A stretch of DNA of 64,000 bases from Solibacillus sp. R5-41 (lineage in GTDB: Bacteria; Bacillota; Bacilli; Bacillales_A; Planococcaceae), in NCBI RefSeq assembly GCF_002736105.1, contig NZ_CP024123.1, forward strand, positions 3,464,001 to 3,528,000, read 5' to 3'. Positions 43,596 through 53,600 of this stretch are shown here, piece by piece (the stretch's first letter is position 1; each line of letters starts with the position of its first letter). A model generated the notes under the pieces. It saw nothing but the letters and a program-made list of their open reading frames with translations, made no database searches and was not told the DNA's origin. The position numbers were made by a program, and so were the translations under genes.

Positions 43596-45254
43596 ATGGC
43601 CAAACAAATTCCCTCTTTTTCATCGTTACTTTTTCATTTATCTCAAATCGACTATATAACTTTCTACAAACGTTTGAACTTTCAAGAAGTAACTGCTCAA
43701 CAGTATACTTTAATCATTGTTAGTGGTAACGGGAATGGAACATTTTCTATTGATGACAAGCCTTATCTTGTAACACAATACAAAAGTTTTTTACTTAATC
43801 CTGGATCCGTTTTGGAACTATTGGATATGAAAGATGAGAGTTTGTCTTTCTATAAAATTTCATTTAATATTATTCAGATAAAAGAACATATACCTGTTAT
43901 GTATCGCGAAAATATCTGTTTAGATCAGGTAGATTTCCCTATCTATTCATCTTCCCGTTTCCACCGACTTGCTGAAGAATTAAATAATTTACAGGGTCAG
44001 GAAGGCATTCAAATTCATTTTCAACTGCAAAAATTATTCAATGAGTTGATTTGTATGTTGTTTGAACATAAACAGCATATAGAAGATCCCTTAGACGTCT
44101 CGAAGACAGTTGAACAAACGATTGAATATATGCATCAACATTATCAACAGCAACTAACAATTAACGAACTAGCTAGAAATGCCAATGTTGCACCGTGGCA
44201 ATATAGCGCTATTTTCCAAACGATAACGGGACAAAAGCCAATTGATTATTTAACAAGATTACGAATAGAGCATGCGAAAGATCTACTGCAACGAACAAAC
44301 GACCCTTTGAGAAATATTGCCTTAAAGGTTGGATTTAATGATGAATATTATTTTAATCGCCGTTTTAAACAAGTTGAGGGCATACCTCCTAAACAGTTTG
44401 CTCGTATTAGAAAACAAAAGGTTATTGTAAAAGATTGGACTGGTCATGAAGTGGAAATTCCTTCCTTCCCTAGGAGAATTATTTACCATGGGGAAGCATT
44501 TGGCGATTTATTAGTTTTTGATGTGCAGCCAATTGGTGGATACAAAGAAGATATTGATAATAGTTTTTTTAAGAATCATGTTCCATATGTAAAAGACGTG
44601 GCCTTCCCAATTGACATAGATAAATCTACTAAACTAAACCCCGATTTAATAATCTTTACAAATTCTGATGAACAACAATATAAAGAAATCTGTAAAATTG
44701 CTCCAACGGTTACACATAACTCATGGGGAACGTTAAACGAACGTATTTTAATTTTAGGCAAAATGCTAGGAAAAGAAAAAGAAGCAGAAAATTGGCTTGA
44801 TGATTTCAATAAGAAAGAAAACATGATGTGGCAAAGGCTTCAAACCACAATAAAAAATGGAGAAACTGCATCCGTTTTTATATTTGATCATGGTGCTCGC
44901 TTATTTGTTATGGGAGTTACTGGTTTACCTACTTCCCTTTATCATCCACTTGGATTCCAACCAGGAGAATTGATTCAAAAAATAATAGATGATAAAAAAG
45001 GCTACGAGGAAATAACTGTAGATACTTTACGTGACTATGCCGGGGATCGGATATTTATGCTACTTTCTGAAAATCCTGAATCTAAATTGGCTACTGAAGT
45101 ACTGATGAAAAGTACTTTGTGGTCCAATCTGCCCGCTGTAAGAAATGGATATGTATATCTAGTCGATGCAACGAAATGGAATTCTAATGATGCCTTTACA
45201 AGAGAAAAATTACTTGGAGCATTACCACGATTACTCACTACTAAACGCAAATAA
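43596..45254 (+). CDS. btr: Btr-like AraC regulator fused to a siderophore-binding domain
   Basis: 552 residues. An N-terminal cupin-like AraC sensor part (about 1-170), two AraC helix-turn-helix units (about 175-285; LTINELARNANVAPWQYSAI, NIALKVGFNDEYYFNRRFK), and a C-terminal FecB-like binding domain (about 295-550). There is no signal peptide, so the binding domain works in the cytoplasm. B. subtilis Btr has the same layout and activates siderophore uptake when it binds the loaded siderophore. GGAGAG lies before ATG 43596 (or TTG 43593). Confidence 0.9.
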   Translation: MAKQIPSFSSLLFHLSQIDYITFYKRLNFQEVTAQQYTLIIVSGNGNGTFSIDDKPYLVTQYKSFLLNPGSVLELLDMKDESLSFYKISFNIIQIKEHIPVMYRENICLDQVDFPIYSSSRFHRLAEELNNLQGQEGIQIHFQLQKLFNELICMLFEHKQHIEDPLDVSKTVEQTIEYMHQHYQQQLTINELARNANVAPWQYSAIFQTITGQKPIDYLTRLRIEHAKDLLQRTNDPLRNIALKVGFNDEYYFNRRFKQVEGIPPKQFARIRKQKVIVKDWTGHEVEIPSFPRRIIYHGEAFGDLLVFDVQPIGGYKEDIDNSFFKNHVPYVKDVAFPIDIDKSTKLNPDLIIFTNSDEQQYKEICKIAPTVTHNSWGTLNERILILGKMLGKEKEAENWLDDFNKKENMMWQRLQTTIKNGETASVFIFDHGARLFVMGVTGLPTSLYHPLGFQPGELIQKIIDDKKGYEEITVDTLRDYAGDRIFMLLSENPESKLATEVLMKSTLWSNLPAVRNGYVYLVDATKWNSNDAFTREKLLGALPRLLTTKRK

Positions 45255-45356
45255 TTCTACTTATTGATCTTAGGAGACAATACAATTCCATAAATATGGG
45301 GTTTTACTAAAGGGATTCTCAAAAATTTTATGTGGAGGAAAAATAACAAGAAAATA

Positions 45357-45390
45357 GATGCTCTCATGTCATAAACATGGGAGCACCTTT
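45357..45390 (-). terminator. Terminator of the ABC-reductase operon
   Basis: Minus-strand stem TGCTCCCATG/CATGAGAGCA (9 of 10 paired) followed by TCTATTTTC. Confidence 0.55.
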
Positions 45391-45391
45391 A

Positions 45392-45701
45392 CTATTCATT
45401 AAGATTGGTAAGCCAAGTAGTTAGTTCTTCCACCTGGGCTAGGTCCGTAATTGGATCATAATACCATGAACGTTCTTCTGGCCAACATAGAGATGATTAT
45501 TCTTCACTGCTGGAAGACTACCCCAAACAAGATCTTCCTTGAAGTCTTCAACCGTTCGATTGTTAAAAGTCATAATGATATAATCACCAGCGTAACCTTC
45601 TATCATTTCCTCTGAAACTGTGCCTTCGTATGAGGACAATTTCTAAATCTTCTAAAAGGAATGGCTTTTGTTCTATAAACATTAAGCGGTCACCAACTCT
45701 C
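45392..45701 (-). pseudogene. Decayed siderophore-binding protein gene, 3' end
   Basis: Three frames together read as the C-terminal part of a FecB-like protein: DRLMFIEQKPFLLEDLE, then SEEMIEGYAGDYIIM and LVWGSLPAVKNNHLYVG, then SWYYDPITDLAQVEEL up to a stop at 45392. At least two frameshifts separate the pieces and the 5' two thirds are missing. It lies between the btr-like gene and the reductase gene. Confidence 0.75.
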
Positions 45702-45703
45702 TG

Positions 45704-46756
45704 TTAACCTCTTACTTCTCTATAGTTGTTGTCATCCAAACCAAATTTTTTATTCTTTTCTTTGAACCGGATATTATGTGAGGATACATACGCAACTTTC
45801 GGTGCATCTGGTTCAATATATAACTTTGCACTATTGAGAGCAAGAACTCCATCTGTAAATGCACCAGCGATCAACCTTACCTTGCTTTCATGGTCGATGA
45901 AATCTCCTGCACCATAAATACCAGGTATGTTAGTTTCTCGTTTGTTATTCACAACGGCTACATCATTTTTCATTTCCAAACCCCATTCAACTAAAGGACC
46001 ATAATCACATTTCAGACCATGATTAACGATGACTGCGTCCACTGTGATTTTCTCAACTTCACCTGTCTCAATGTGAGAAATAGACACATGGTTTATGGAA
46101 TCCCCAGTCCCATGTAACTGGACTACTTCATAAGGAGTACGTACATCTACTGAAGACTCTCTCATTTTAAGAACATTCTTCTCATGTCCACCAAATTCAT
46201 CACGTCGGTGAACGACTATTACACTTGCAGCTATCCGTTCAAGTTCATTTGCCCAGTCTACTGCTGAGTTTCCTCCACCAGAGATCAATATGTGTTTGTC
46301 ACGAAATACTTCAAGTTCTTGTACTGTATAATGTAAGTTTGTAACTTCATAACGGTCTGCACCCTCGATTTCTAGCTTTTGCATAGTTAAAACGCCATAA
46401 CCTACTGCTAAAATAACAGTCTTGGAATAATGCTTTTCTCCAGAAGCTGTAGTCAAAATAAATGTTTCGTCCTCTAATCTTTCCAATCCTACGACTTGTT
46501 GATTTAATACAATAGTTGCATCGAAAGTTTTTGCTTGTTCTTCAAGCTGAGAGATTAATTGTTCCCCTTTAATCGGGGTTACCCCACCAACATCCCAAAT
46601 CATTTTTTCTGGATAAATGAGCATTCTTCCTCCTAGCTTTGGTCCACATTCAATAATTTTCGTTTTTAAATCACGCATTCCACTATAAAAAGCAGTATAC
46701 ATACCTGCTGGGCCACCACCAATAATGGTTACATCGTATAATTCTAATTCTTCCAT
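45704..46756 (-). CDS. Ferredoxin/flavodoxin-NADP+ reductase type 2 (YumC-like)
   Basis: 350 residues. FAD site [14 protein letters not shown] (about 12-25), NADPH site [14 protein letters not shown] (about 158), and [14 protein letters not shown] with a C-terminal SHNIRFKEK tail as in thioredoxin-reductase-like FNRs. It delivers electrons from NADPH to ferredoxin or flavodoxin. Its place behind a Fur box suggests a role in reductive iron release from siderophores. GGAGGA precedes the ATG. Confidence 0.9.
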   Translation of the reverse strand: MEELELYDVTIIGGGPAGMYTAFYSGMRDLKTKIIECGPKLGGRMLIYPEKMIWDVGGVTPIKGEQLISQLEEQAKTFDATIVLNQQVVGLERLEDETFILTTASGEKHYSKTVILAVGYGVLTMQKLEIEGADRYEVTNLHYTVQELEVFRDKHILISGGGNSAVDWANELERIAASVIVVHRRDEFGGHEKNVLKMRESSVDVRTPYEVVQLHGTGDSINHVSISHIETGEVEKITVDAVIVNHGLKCDYGPLVEWGLEMKNDVAVVNNKRETNIPGIYGAGDFIDHESKVRLIAGAFTDGVLALNSAKLYIEPDAPKVAYVSSHNIRFKEKNKKFGLDDNNYREVRG

Positions 46757-46795
46757 TATGTTCTATTCCTCCAAACAATTTATCTATTTTTTCAA

Positions 46796-48511
46796 TTAGA
46801 CCCCAAATTGAGCAAGGTGAAGTTTTCTATATGCCCCTTTTAAAGCTAATAACTCATCATGATTTCCATGCTCTACTATGCCATCCTCCGTCACGACTAC
46901 AATACGATCGGCATTTTTAATGGTTGCTAATCGATGCGCTATAACAAGGGTAGTACGTCCTTGTGATAATTTTGTTAGAGCCTGTTGAATTGCTACTTCT
47001 GTTTCAGTATCAAGCGCAGATGTTGCTTCATCTAGAATAAGAATAGATGGATTTTTAAGAAACATACGAGCAATAGAAAGACGTTGTTTTTGACCACCTG
47101 ACAGTTTTACGCCACGTTCTCCAATCAATGTGTCCATCCCTTCTGATTGAGAAAGAATAATGTCTTCTAACTGAGCTCTTCTTGCAGCTTCCCATATCTC
47201 TTCATCTGAAGCACTGAGTTTACCGTAAGCTATATTTTCTCGAATCGTTCCGTCAAAAAGGAATACATCCTGTTGTACAATTCCAATTTGGGAGCGAAGT
47301 GATTCAAGAGTTATTTGTCGAGTATCAATACCATCAATCATTAATGATCCGCTGTTAACATCATAAAAACGAGGTAAAAGACTACAAATAGTCGTTTTTC
47401 CTGCACCTGATGGTCCAACAAGGGCTACTGTTTCACCTGCACGGACCATTAAGTTTATGTTATCCAAAACATTTTCCTTGCCTTCATAACTAAAAGAAAC
47501 ACCTTGATACTCTATATTTCCTTTTAAATGTTGAACATTAATTGCACCCGGAGCATCCGCTACATCTGGTGCTGTCTCAAGCATTTCAATATAACGCTTA
47601 AAACCCGCAATTCCTTTTGGGTACATTTCAATTACAGCATTGATTTGTTGAATGGGGCCTAAAAATACATTTGATAAGAGAACAAAAGCAATAAACTCTC
47701 CGTATGACATTTGTTTATTTATAACGAACCAAGTCCCGCATAGTAGAACAAACAAAGTTACAACCTTCATAAGGATATAACTAACGGATGAATTCCAAGC
47801 CATAATTCTATAAGCTACTAACTTTGACTTACGAAATCGATTATTATTTTCATTGAATTGAGCAATTTCATGTTCTTCATTCACAAATGCTTGAACAACT
47901 CGCATACCACTCACATTATTTTCTACACGTGCATTAAAATCAGCAATTTCTGCAAAAAAACGATTAAATGCTAGCGTCATCTTTTTACTGAAATATAGGG
48001 ATAAACAAATAATTAGTGGAACAATAATAAATGTAAGAACGGCCAATTGCGGATTTATTGAAAACATCAAAGCAAATGCACCTGTGAGCGTCATAATAGC
48101 GATAAACAAATCTTCAGGTCCATGGTGTGCAATTTCACCGATATCCATTAAATCATTTGTCATTCTTGAAACTAAATGTCCAGTCTTATTGTTATCAAAA
48201 AAGCGGAACGATAACTTTTGCACATGAGTAAATAGCTCTTTACGCATATCCGTTTCAATACTTATCCCAAGTTTATGTCCCCAATAAGTGACGATATAAT
48301 GGAGTGCTGAACTAATAATATATATCCCAAATAACGTAAGACATCCCCATAAAATCCAATTCCAATTTGAACTAGGTAATAGATCATCCACTACACGATT
48401 AACTGCTAGTGGGAATGCAAGCTCCAATACAGCAGCTATTATCGCGCAGGAAAAGTCTAGGATAAATAGCCCTTTATATGGCTGATAATAAGAAAAAAAT
48501 CGCTTTAACAA
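46796..48511 (-). CDS. ABC exporter half-transporter (MsbA/YfiB-C type)
   Basis: 571 residues. Six-helix membrane domain (about 1-310), then an ATPase domain: Walker A GPSGAGKTT, signature LSGGQKQRLSIARM, Walker B ILILDEATSALD. The start appears to be TTG at 48511 with weak sites. A Fur box 88 bases upstream puts it under iron control together with the reductase gene. It might export a siderophore or its breakdown product; that is inference. Confidence 0.92.
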   Translation of the reverse strand: MLKRFFSYYQPYKGLFILDFSCAIIAAVLELAFPLAVNRVVDDLLPSSNWNWILWGCLTLFGIYIISSALHYIVTYWGHKLGISIETDMRKELFTHVQKLSFRFFDNNKTGHLVSRMTNDLMDIGEIAHHGPEDLFIAIMTLTGAFALMFSINPQLAVLTFIIVPLIICLSLYFSKKMTLAFNRFFAEIADFNARVENNVSGMRVVQAFVNEEHEIAQFNENNNRFRKSKLVAYRIMAWNSSVSYILMKVVTLFVLLCGTWFVINKQMSYGEFIAFVLLSNVFLGPIQQINAVIEMYPKGIAGFKRYIEMLETAPDVADAPGAINVQHLKGNIEYQGVSFSYEGKENVLDNINLMVRAGETVALVGPSGAGKTTICSLLPRFYDVNSGSLMIDGIDTRQITLESLRSQIGIVQQDVFLFDGTIRENIAYGKLSASDEEIWEAARRAQLEDIILSQSEGMDTLIGERGVKLSGGQKQRLSIARMFLKNPSILILDEATSALDTETEVAIQQALTKLSQGRTTLVIAHRLATIKNADRIVVVTEDGIVEHGNHDELLALKGAYRKLHLAQFGV

Positions 48512-48598
48512 TCTCTACCACACTCCTAAAAACATTCTGAAATATTTCATTGAAAGATACCACTTACCTAATTAACAGCACTAAATCACCTTCGAAAT

Positions 48599-48613
48599 TG
48601 ATAATCATTCTCA
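48599..48613. promoter_or_regulatory. Fur box upstream of the ABC-reductase operon
   Basis: TGATAATCATTCTCA matches the 7-1-7 Fur consensus at 14 of 15 positions. Confidence 0.8.
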
Positions 48614-48721
48614 TTTGTTTTAGTTTAACATATTATCCTATTTTAAATAAATGGACAAAATCCAGAGCTTCTTTGTACAAATTCAAGGATTTATTCTGAT
48701 GATATTAGTATGTAAATATAC

Positions 48722-48770
48722 GAAAAAGAGACTGATTCTTACATCTATAAAGATTCAGAATCAGTCTCTT
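48722..48770 (-). terminator. Terminator of the ferric-siderophore ABC operon
   Basis: Perfect 14-bp stem AAGAGACTGATTCT/AGAATCAGTCTCTT whose minus-strand arm runs into TTTTT. Confidence 0.85.
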
Positions 48771-48818
48771 ACTAAGCTTTCTATTTAAAACCATTTTGAT
48801 TAACTTTTCTTTCACGAT

Positions 48819-48905
48819 CTACTTTCCACCAACCATATTGTCAACTTCATCAGTTTGAGCAATAACAGCAATAGGATCATATGAACGTGGGTGCATGCAT
48901 CCTTA
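48819..48905 (-). pseudogene. Remnant of a siderophore-binding protein, last 25 codons
   Basis: The frame reads HPRSYDPIAVIAQTDEVDNM up to a stop at 48819. This is the end of a FecB-like binding protein (compare SWYYDPITDLAQVEEL in the decayed gene at 45392-45701). No start, ribosome site or further body is present. It sits between the second permease stop and the operon terminator, where a binding-protein gene would be expected. Confidence 0.6.
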
Positions 48906-48910
48906 AACTT

Positions 48911-49948
48911 CTAATCTTTTATTCTGGATAATAAATATAGGAAATACGGTGCTCCTATAACTGCGACTACAATTCCTGCTGGTATTTCCGAAGGCTGCAA
49001 AATCCAGCGACCAATAGTATCGGCAATAAGAACTAAAAGACCTCCCGTTAAAGCTGCAGTTGGTATTACATATTGATGTCTAGAACCAACTAATTGGCGA
49101 GCTAAATGCGGCCCAATAAGTCCGACAAAACCAATGCCACCACTGATGGATACACTTGCTCCTGCTAATCCAACTGCTGCAGCGAGTAACACACGTCTCT
49201 CTTTTTCAATAGATGCCCCTAGTCCTGTAGCAGTTAAATCACCTAAATTTAATACATTTAATACTCGTGCTTTTGAAAAAATAAAGGGAATTAATACAAC
49301 AATCCATGGCAACAAGGAAAAGACAAATTTCCAATTAGATCCCCAAATACTACCTGCTAACCAATTCGCGACAAATTGATAATTATCCGGACTTAAACGA
49401 AGTGTTAAAACAATCATGGCCGAACTAATTCCTGCTGCAATCGCCACACCCGTCAGTATTAATCTCATAGGTGAAATTCCTTCATTGCGTTTATAAGATA
49501 GTGCATAAATGATTATTGCTGTTATGCCTGCACCTGAGAATGCCAATATCGGAAGTAAAAATACCGGTACTGCAGTAGTTGATGAAAAAAAAGAGATGAA
49601 AAGCATAACAGCTAATCCCGCTCCAGCATTAATACCTAGAATCCCAGGATCCGCCAATGCATTCTGTGATATCCCTTGTAAAACACATCCAGATACTGCA
49701 AGTCCCATACCAACCAATACTGCAATAATTATTCGCGGCAATCTAAATTCAAATAAAATAAGATGCTGCTTTTCAGTTCCGGATCCAAACAGGGTTTGTA
49801 TGACCTCTAATGGTGATAATCTAATAAAGCCTGTATTCATGCTAATCATAAAAACGATGACAATAAGCAAACAAAGAATGCCGATAATAAAAAGATTTTT
49901 CTTCATTGCCTTTCGCTGGCTATTTGTCATATATGTTTGTTCTTTCAT
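48911..49948 (-). CDS. FecCD-family iron-siderophore permease 2
   Basis: 345 residues and about nine to ten helices. Typical blocks: FRLPRIIIAVLVGMGLAVSGC, NALADPGILGINAGAGL, GFVGLIGPHLARQLVG and PSEIPAGIVVAVIGAPYFLYLL. Its start overlaps the stop of the first permease by four bases (ATGA). The two form a heterodimeric pore powered by the FecE-type ATPase. Confidence 0.95.
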   Translation of the reverse strand: MKEQTYMTNSQRKAMKKNLFIIGILCLLIVIVFMISMNTGFIRLSPLEVIQTLFGSGTEKQHLILFEFRLPRIIIAVLVGMGLAVSGCVLQGISQNALADPGILGINAGAGLAVMLFISFFSSTTAVPVFLLPILAFSGAGITAIIIYALSYKRNEGISPMRLILTGVAIAAGISSAMIVLTLRLSPDNYQFVANWLAGSIWGSNWKFVFSLLPWIVVLIPFIFSKARVLNVLNLGDLTATGLGASIEKERRVLLAAAVGLAGASVSISGGIGFVGLIGPHLARQLVGSRHQYVIPTAALTGGLLVLIADTIGRWILQPSEIPAGIVVAVIGAPYFLYLLSRIKD

Positions 49949-51000
49949 AGTTCTTTGCCTCCTTTTCTTGCAAGATAAAGGAAGAATGGAACCCCGATTA
50001 ATGCAATTAATGCGCCAATTGGTGTTTCATAAGGAGGATTAATCATTCTTGCGGCTAGATCCGCTAGTACAACTAACAGGCCTCCGAGGACAATCGAGCA
50101 AGGTATAATCCAGCGGTAGTCATGACCTATTAGTAAACGAGTAAAATGAGGAACTATTAACCCTACAAAACCTACAGCTCCTACGACAGAAACAGCAGTT
50201 CCAGCCAAAACTAAAACTATAATCATACCAAACAATTTAATCGTTTTTGTCTTTTGACCGAGACCTATAGCAACCTCTTCCCCAAGGCTCAACAAAGTAA
50301 TAGATCGAGACAGTATCACAGCACCTATCATGGCCACAATAATCCAAGGGGCCATAATTTGTAGATTAATCCACTTCGTTCCTGATACCCCTCCTGCATA
50401 CCAAAATGCTAAATCCTGCCCTATTTGAAAATAAAGCGCAATCCCTTCACTAAGTGCACCTAACAAAGCGCTAACTGCTGCGCCAGCAAGTACAAGTCGT
50501 ATAGGTGTTAAACCTCCTCGCGACAGAGAACCAACACCGTATACAATGAAAACACCTAGACCAGCTCCTAAAAAGGAAAACATGATTAAGTACATATATG
50601 GGAGTCCAGGAAAAAATGCGAAACACAGTGCAAGCATAAATGAAGCACCAGCATTTAAACCTAGCAAACCAGAGTCAGCTAATGGGTTCCGAGTCATTCC
50701 TTGCATAAGTGCACCAGCTACAGCAAAACATGAGCCGACCATTGCGGCACCTAGAACACGTGGCATACGTATATCTCGAATAATTTGGTGTGATGTTGAT
50801 TCCGGATTGAAATTAAACACAGCTGTCCAAACAGTAGCAAGCTTTATGTCAGCAGCACCGAATGAAATGGAAAGACCAATTGCAAAAAGTAAAGCAGTCA
50901 TACCTCCAAACAATATAACTATAGCTATTAGTGGATGCGAATGTTTTTTTATTTCTTCTAATGTTTCTATTTTTGCAGATTCTTCTGCTGGCGTAGACAT
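49945..51000 (-). CDS. FecCD-family iron-siderophore permease 1
   Basis: 351 residues. An N-terminal cytoplasmic stretch, then about nine to ten helices with DIRMPRVLGAAMVGSCFAVA, NPLADSGLLGLNAGASF and GFVGLIVPHFTRLLIG. AAGGAGG stands before the ATG. It follows the ATPase gene after 66 bases. Confidence 0.95.
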   Translation of the reverse strand: MSTPAEESAKIETLEEIKKHSHPLIAIVILFGGMTALLFAIGLSISFGAADIKLATVWTAVFNFNPESTSHQIIRDIRMPRVLGAAMVGSCFAVAGALMQGMTRNPLADSGLLGLNAGASFMLALCFAFFPGLPYMYLIMFSFLGAGLGVFIVYGVGSLSRGGLTPIRLVLAGAAVSALLGALSEGIALYFQIGQDLAFWYAGGVSGTKWINLQIMAPWIIVAMIGAVILSRSITLLSLGEEVAIGLGQKTKTIKLFGMIIVLVLAGTAVSVVGAVGFVGLIVPHFTRLLIGHDYRWIIPCSIVLGGLLVVLADLAARMINPPYETPIGALIALIGVPFFLYLARKGGKEL

Positions 51001-51066
51001 ACTTTTCCTCCTTCATGCCAAACTATACTTAGTCTGGTCTCCACTTATATTGATCTTTGAAAAAAA

Positions 51067-51861
51067 TCATTCATTCTTTTGATTTAATTGATAGGAAAGG
51101 CATATTGGATTATTACTAAAAGGACAAGTTGTCATTCTAGCATCGATATTAAATACACTTTGTAAATTTAGACAAGTCATGACTTCCTCTGGACTTCCTT
51201 CTTTTATCAATGTGCCATTCTTCATTGAGATCATATTGTGTGAGAATCGAGATGCGTGATTTAAGTCATGAAGCACCATTACAATTGTTCTACCTTCCTC
51301 TTCATTTAATCGTTGTAAGAGTATCAAAACCTCCAGCTGGTGAGCTAAATCCAGATATGTTGTCGGCTCATCAAGAATTAGTATTTCAGTTCCTTGTGCA
51401 AGTGCCATCGCAATCCAAACTCGCTGCCTTTGTCCACCCGATAATGCTTCAACAGGACGATCCTTAAACTCATTCAACCCAGTTACAAAAATTGCCCAAT
51501 TAATATGTTCATAATCTTCTTTTTTTAATGTACCAAAGCCACTTTGATGCGGGAATCGACCATATGACACCAGTTCGAATACGGTTAAACCACCAGGTGC
51601 ATTTGCGGATTGCGGCAAAATAGCCATCCGTTTTGCTACTTCCTTCGTTTCTAACTGATGAATCGCTCGTCCATCAAGGTATACAGCACCACTTTGAGTT
51701 TTTAACATTCTAGAAATAGCTTTTAATAATGTTGATTTGCCACATCCATTTGGTCCAATTATCGTCGTAATTTTTCCTTTCGGAATAGACACACTTAAAT
51801 CCTCTACAATTAGAGAGTTTGCATAACCAACTGCCACATGATCAATAGTTAAAACTGTCAT
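51067..51861 (-). CDS. FecE/FhuC-type ferric-siderophore ABC ATPase
   Basis: 264 residues. Walker A GPNGCGKST, signature LSGGQRQRVWIAMA, Walker B ILILDEPTTYLD, H-loop VLHDLNHA. AAAGGAAG before the ATG at 51861 rejects a longer frame. First gene of the uptake operon; a perfect Fur box lies about 170 bases upstream. Confidence 0.95.
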   Translation of the reverse strand: MTVLTIDHVAVGYANSLIVEDLSVSIPKGKITTIIGPNGCGKSTLLKAISRMLKTQSGAVYLDGRAIHQLETKEVAKRMAILPQSANAPGGLTVFELVSYGRFPHQSGFGTLKKEDYEHINWAIFVTGLNEFKDRPVEALSGGQRQRVWIAMALAQGTEILILDEPTTYLDLAHQLEVLILLQRLNEEEGRTIVMVLHDLNHASRFSHNMISMKNGTLIKEGSPEEVMTCLNLQSVFNIDARMTTCPFSNNPICLSYQLNQKNE

Positions 51862-52027
51862 ATTTAGGACTTCCTTTCTTTTACTATCTATATAATCTTT
51901 TTGTAATTTCTTGTCGCTGGCTTTCACCTTAATGTAATGATTGCTATCCTTATAAGTAACATTTGGATATCAATCGTATTTTCTTGATACAAATAAAGAG
52001 AATCAGCACTTTATCTACGCTTTTAAA

Positions 52028-52042
52028 TGATAATGATTATCA
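52028..52042. promoter_or_regulatory. Perfect Fur box upstream of the FecE-FecCD operon
   Basis: TGATAATGATTATCA matches the 7-1-7 consensus at all positions. Confidence 0.88.
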
Positions 52043-52188
52043 GTCCCACTTTTTAATACTAGATACTTTATTTGTAAATGTCAATATGAAGAATTATTAG
52101 AATTGAAATAGTAGAATATTTTTTATGGAAGACTTGATAGATTGTGTAACGTGATTCTTGGTCGGTAAAAAATCACTAAAATAAGCCA

Positions 52189-52215
52189 CGATGACCCAAA
52201 CCTCTAGGGTCATCG
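52189..52215. terminator. Hairpin without gene assignment
   Basis: CGATGACCC/GGGTCATCG, 9 pairs with a 9-base loop; no convincing T run. It may be the old terminator of a lost gene. Confidence 0.35.
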
Positions 52216-52387
52216 CGACTTTTCAACCTGTAAATTTGTTACCTGGGTTAGAAAAAACGTGGAAATTATATCTCTCACGTTTTGATTGAATTAACTTGAA
52301 TGTTTCTGACAAAGGGAAGGTTTTTCTTTAGAATGTCTATTATTCAAATTAGCTGTATGAGATACTACACGATTTGCTATTGAGAAA

Positions 52388-52790
52388 TTATTCTTGCAAC
52401 ACTTTCAAACGTAGATAAAGAACATCTCCATCATGGAGTGATTCAAAAGAAAGATTCCATAAGAAAATACTTCTACTTTACTTTGTATACCTGCCTTTAT
52501 TCCTTGGGCATCAAACTTTTCTGCATATTGAGCAGTCCCATCCGATTGGAGCTTAGCATTTTTACTATGAAAGGACGCACAGCTTTTTTCGATAACAACT
52601 TCGTCTGTCCAATTTTTCACAAAAGGTACATAGCTCCTCTTTGTCAATTCCAAATCATTCTTACCTTACCATCCAAGCCAGTTGCCTTAGAGTATGCATC
52701 ACCTACTACTGAGGTAATGGGACTCTTATCGGATACATTTAAACTGTCTAAACGTGAAAAAGACGTTTTTACTATATTGATATAGTGATA
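52388..52790 (-). pseudogene. Frameshifted remnant of an unrecognised (possibly extracellular) protein
   Basis: Three overlapping minus-strand frames give continuous non-random protein text: SPITSVVGDAYSKATGLDGK, then ELTKRSYVPFVKNWTDEVVI and AQYAEKFDAQGIKAGI, then FESLHDGDVLYLRLKVLQE with a stop at 52388. Two frameshifts separate them. The last piece recalls the end of DUF4179-like anti-sigma ectodomains, but I cannot confirm that. No start region is visible. Confidence 0.45.
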
Positions 52791-53014
52791 CCTTTCTCGT
52801 ACCTGGAGGTGCCTATTGTTTATATGCATTGTTCGATTGGGGGCTTATGAAGGGGCTTCTTCTAAAATAGGAATAAGGCTTTTGATTATTTTAGGGGGTG
52901 GAGAATGTGCGAATGGTATTGGTTTTTTCCAGGAAGAAGTTTACTTAATAAATTCTGAATAATAATCATATAGATAACTGTATGGTTTATATTCCATTTT
53001 AATGGGGGGAAAGT

Positions 53015-53437
53015 ATGGGCATTTTCAATAAGTTAAAGCAGGGTGTTTCAGATGCGGGTAACAAAGCCAAAACAACGGTAGAGGCAACGCGCTTAAAGGG
53101 CCAAATAGCAAATAATACCGGGGAAATTAATGATTTGTTTTTAAAAATTGGTAGAGAAGTATTTGCATCATATAATACTCAAACTAACACTCAAGTTGAT
53201 GAAAATGTGAAGGCACATATTATAAATATAAATAACTTACTGGGAAAAAATAAAGAAATCGAAAAAAATCTACACAAAGTACGGAATCAAAAAGACTGTG
53301 TGTGTGGACATACCGTTACTTTAGATTCAGAATTCTGTTCAGCATGTGGTCATAAGATTGCTGTATCTGCTATTGTTGTTCAAACTCAATTTGAAGCGGT
53401 TGAAAAAGTTGAGAATGTTCCTAAAGAAGATTTATAG
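53015..53437 (+). CDS. Zinc-ribbon protein with helical N-terminus, probably C-truncated
   Basis: 140 residues. The helical/coiled-coil N-terminus (about 1-90) is followed by a zinc ribbon CVCGHTV...CSACGHKI (about 95-115). GGGGGA precedes the ATG. Beyond the stop the same frame goes on with plausible codons and a second ribbon-like pattern (CWIWDTETEPD-stop-TFCGEC), so the protein was probably longer and has lost its second ribbon to stop codons. Whether the short form works is unknown. Confidence 0.7.
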   Translation: MGIFNKLKQGVSDAGNKAKTTVEATRLKGQIANNTGEINDLFLKIGREVFASYNTQTNTQVDENVKAHIININNLLGKNKEIEKNLHKVRNQKDCVCGHTVTLDSEFCSACGHKIAVSAIVVQTQFEAVEKVENVPKEDL

Positions 53438-53600
53438 GCTTCACAAGATACAATTGTTGAAGAACATATAACAGTTAAATCACAGACAAATGAACAGAAA
53501 TCAACCTCCCAACATATATGTTGGATATGGGACACTGAAACAGAGCCAGATTAGACATTTTGCGGAGAATGTAGATCAGAAATAGAGAGAATTACAAAAA
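53438..53600 (+). pseudogene. Decayed second zinc ribbon of the preceding gene
   Basis: In frame with the preceding gene after its TAG, codons read VEEHITVKSQTNEQ then CWIWDTETEPD, a TAG, and TFCGECRSEI. The CxxC pairs fit a zinc ribbon with the first pair partly lost. Two stops block it. Confidence 0.5.

Larger units (their letters stand above)
51862..52387. other. Leader of the iron-uptake operon and gene-free stretch
   Basis: Holds the perfect Fur box at 52028-52042 and a CGATGACCC/GGGTCATCG hairpin at 52189-52215. I see no intact gene. Confidence 0.5.
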
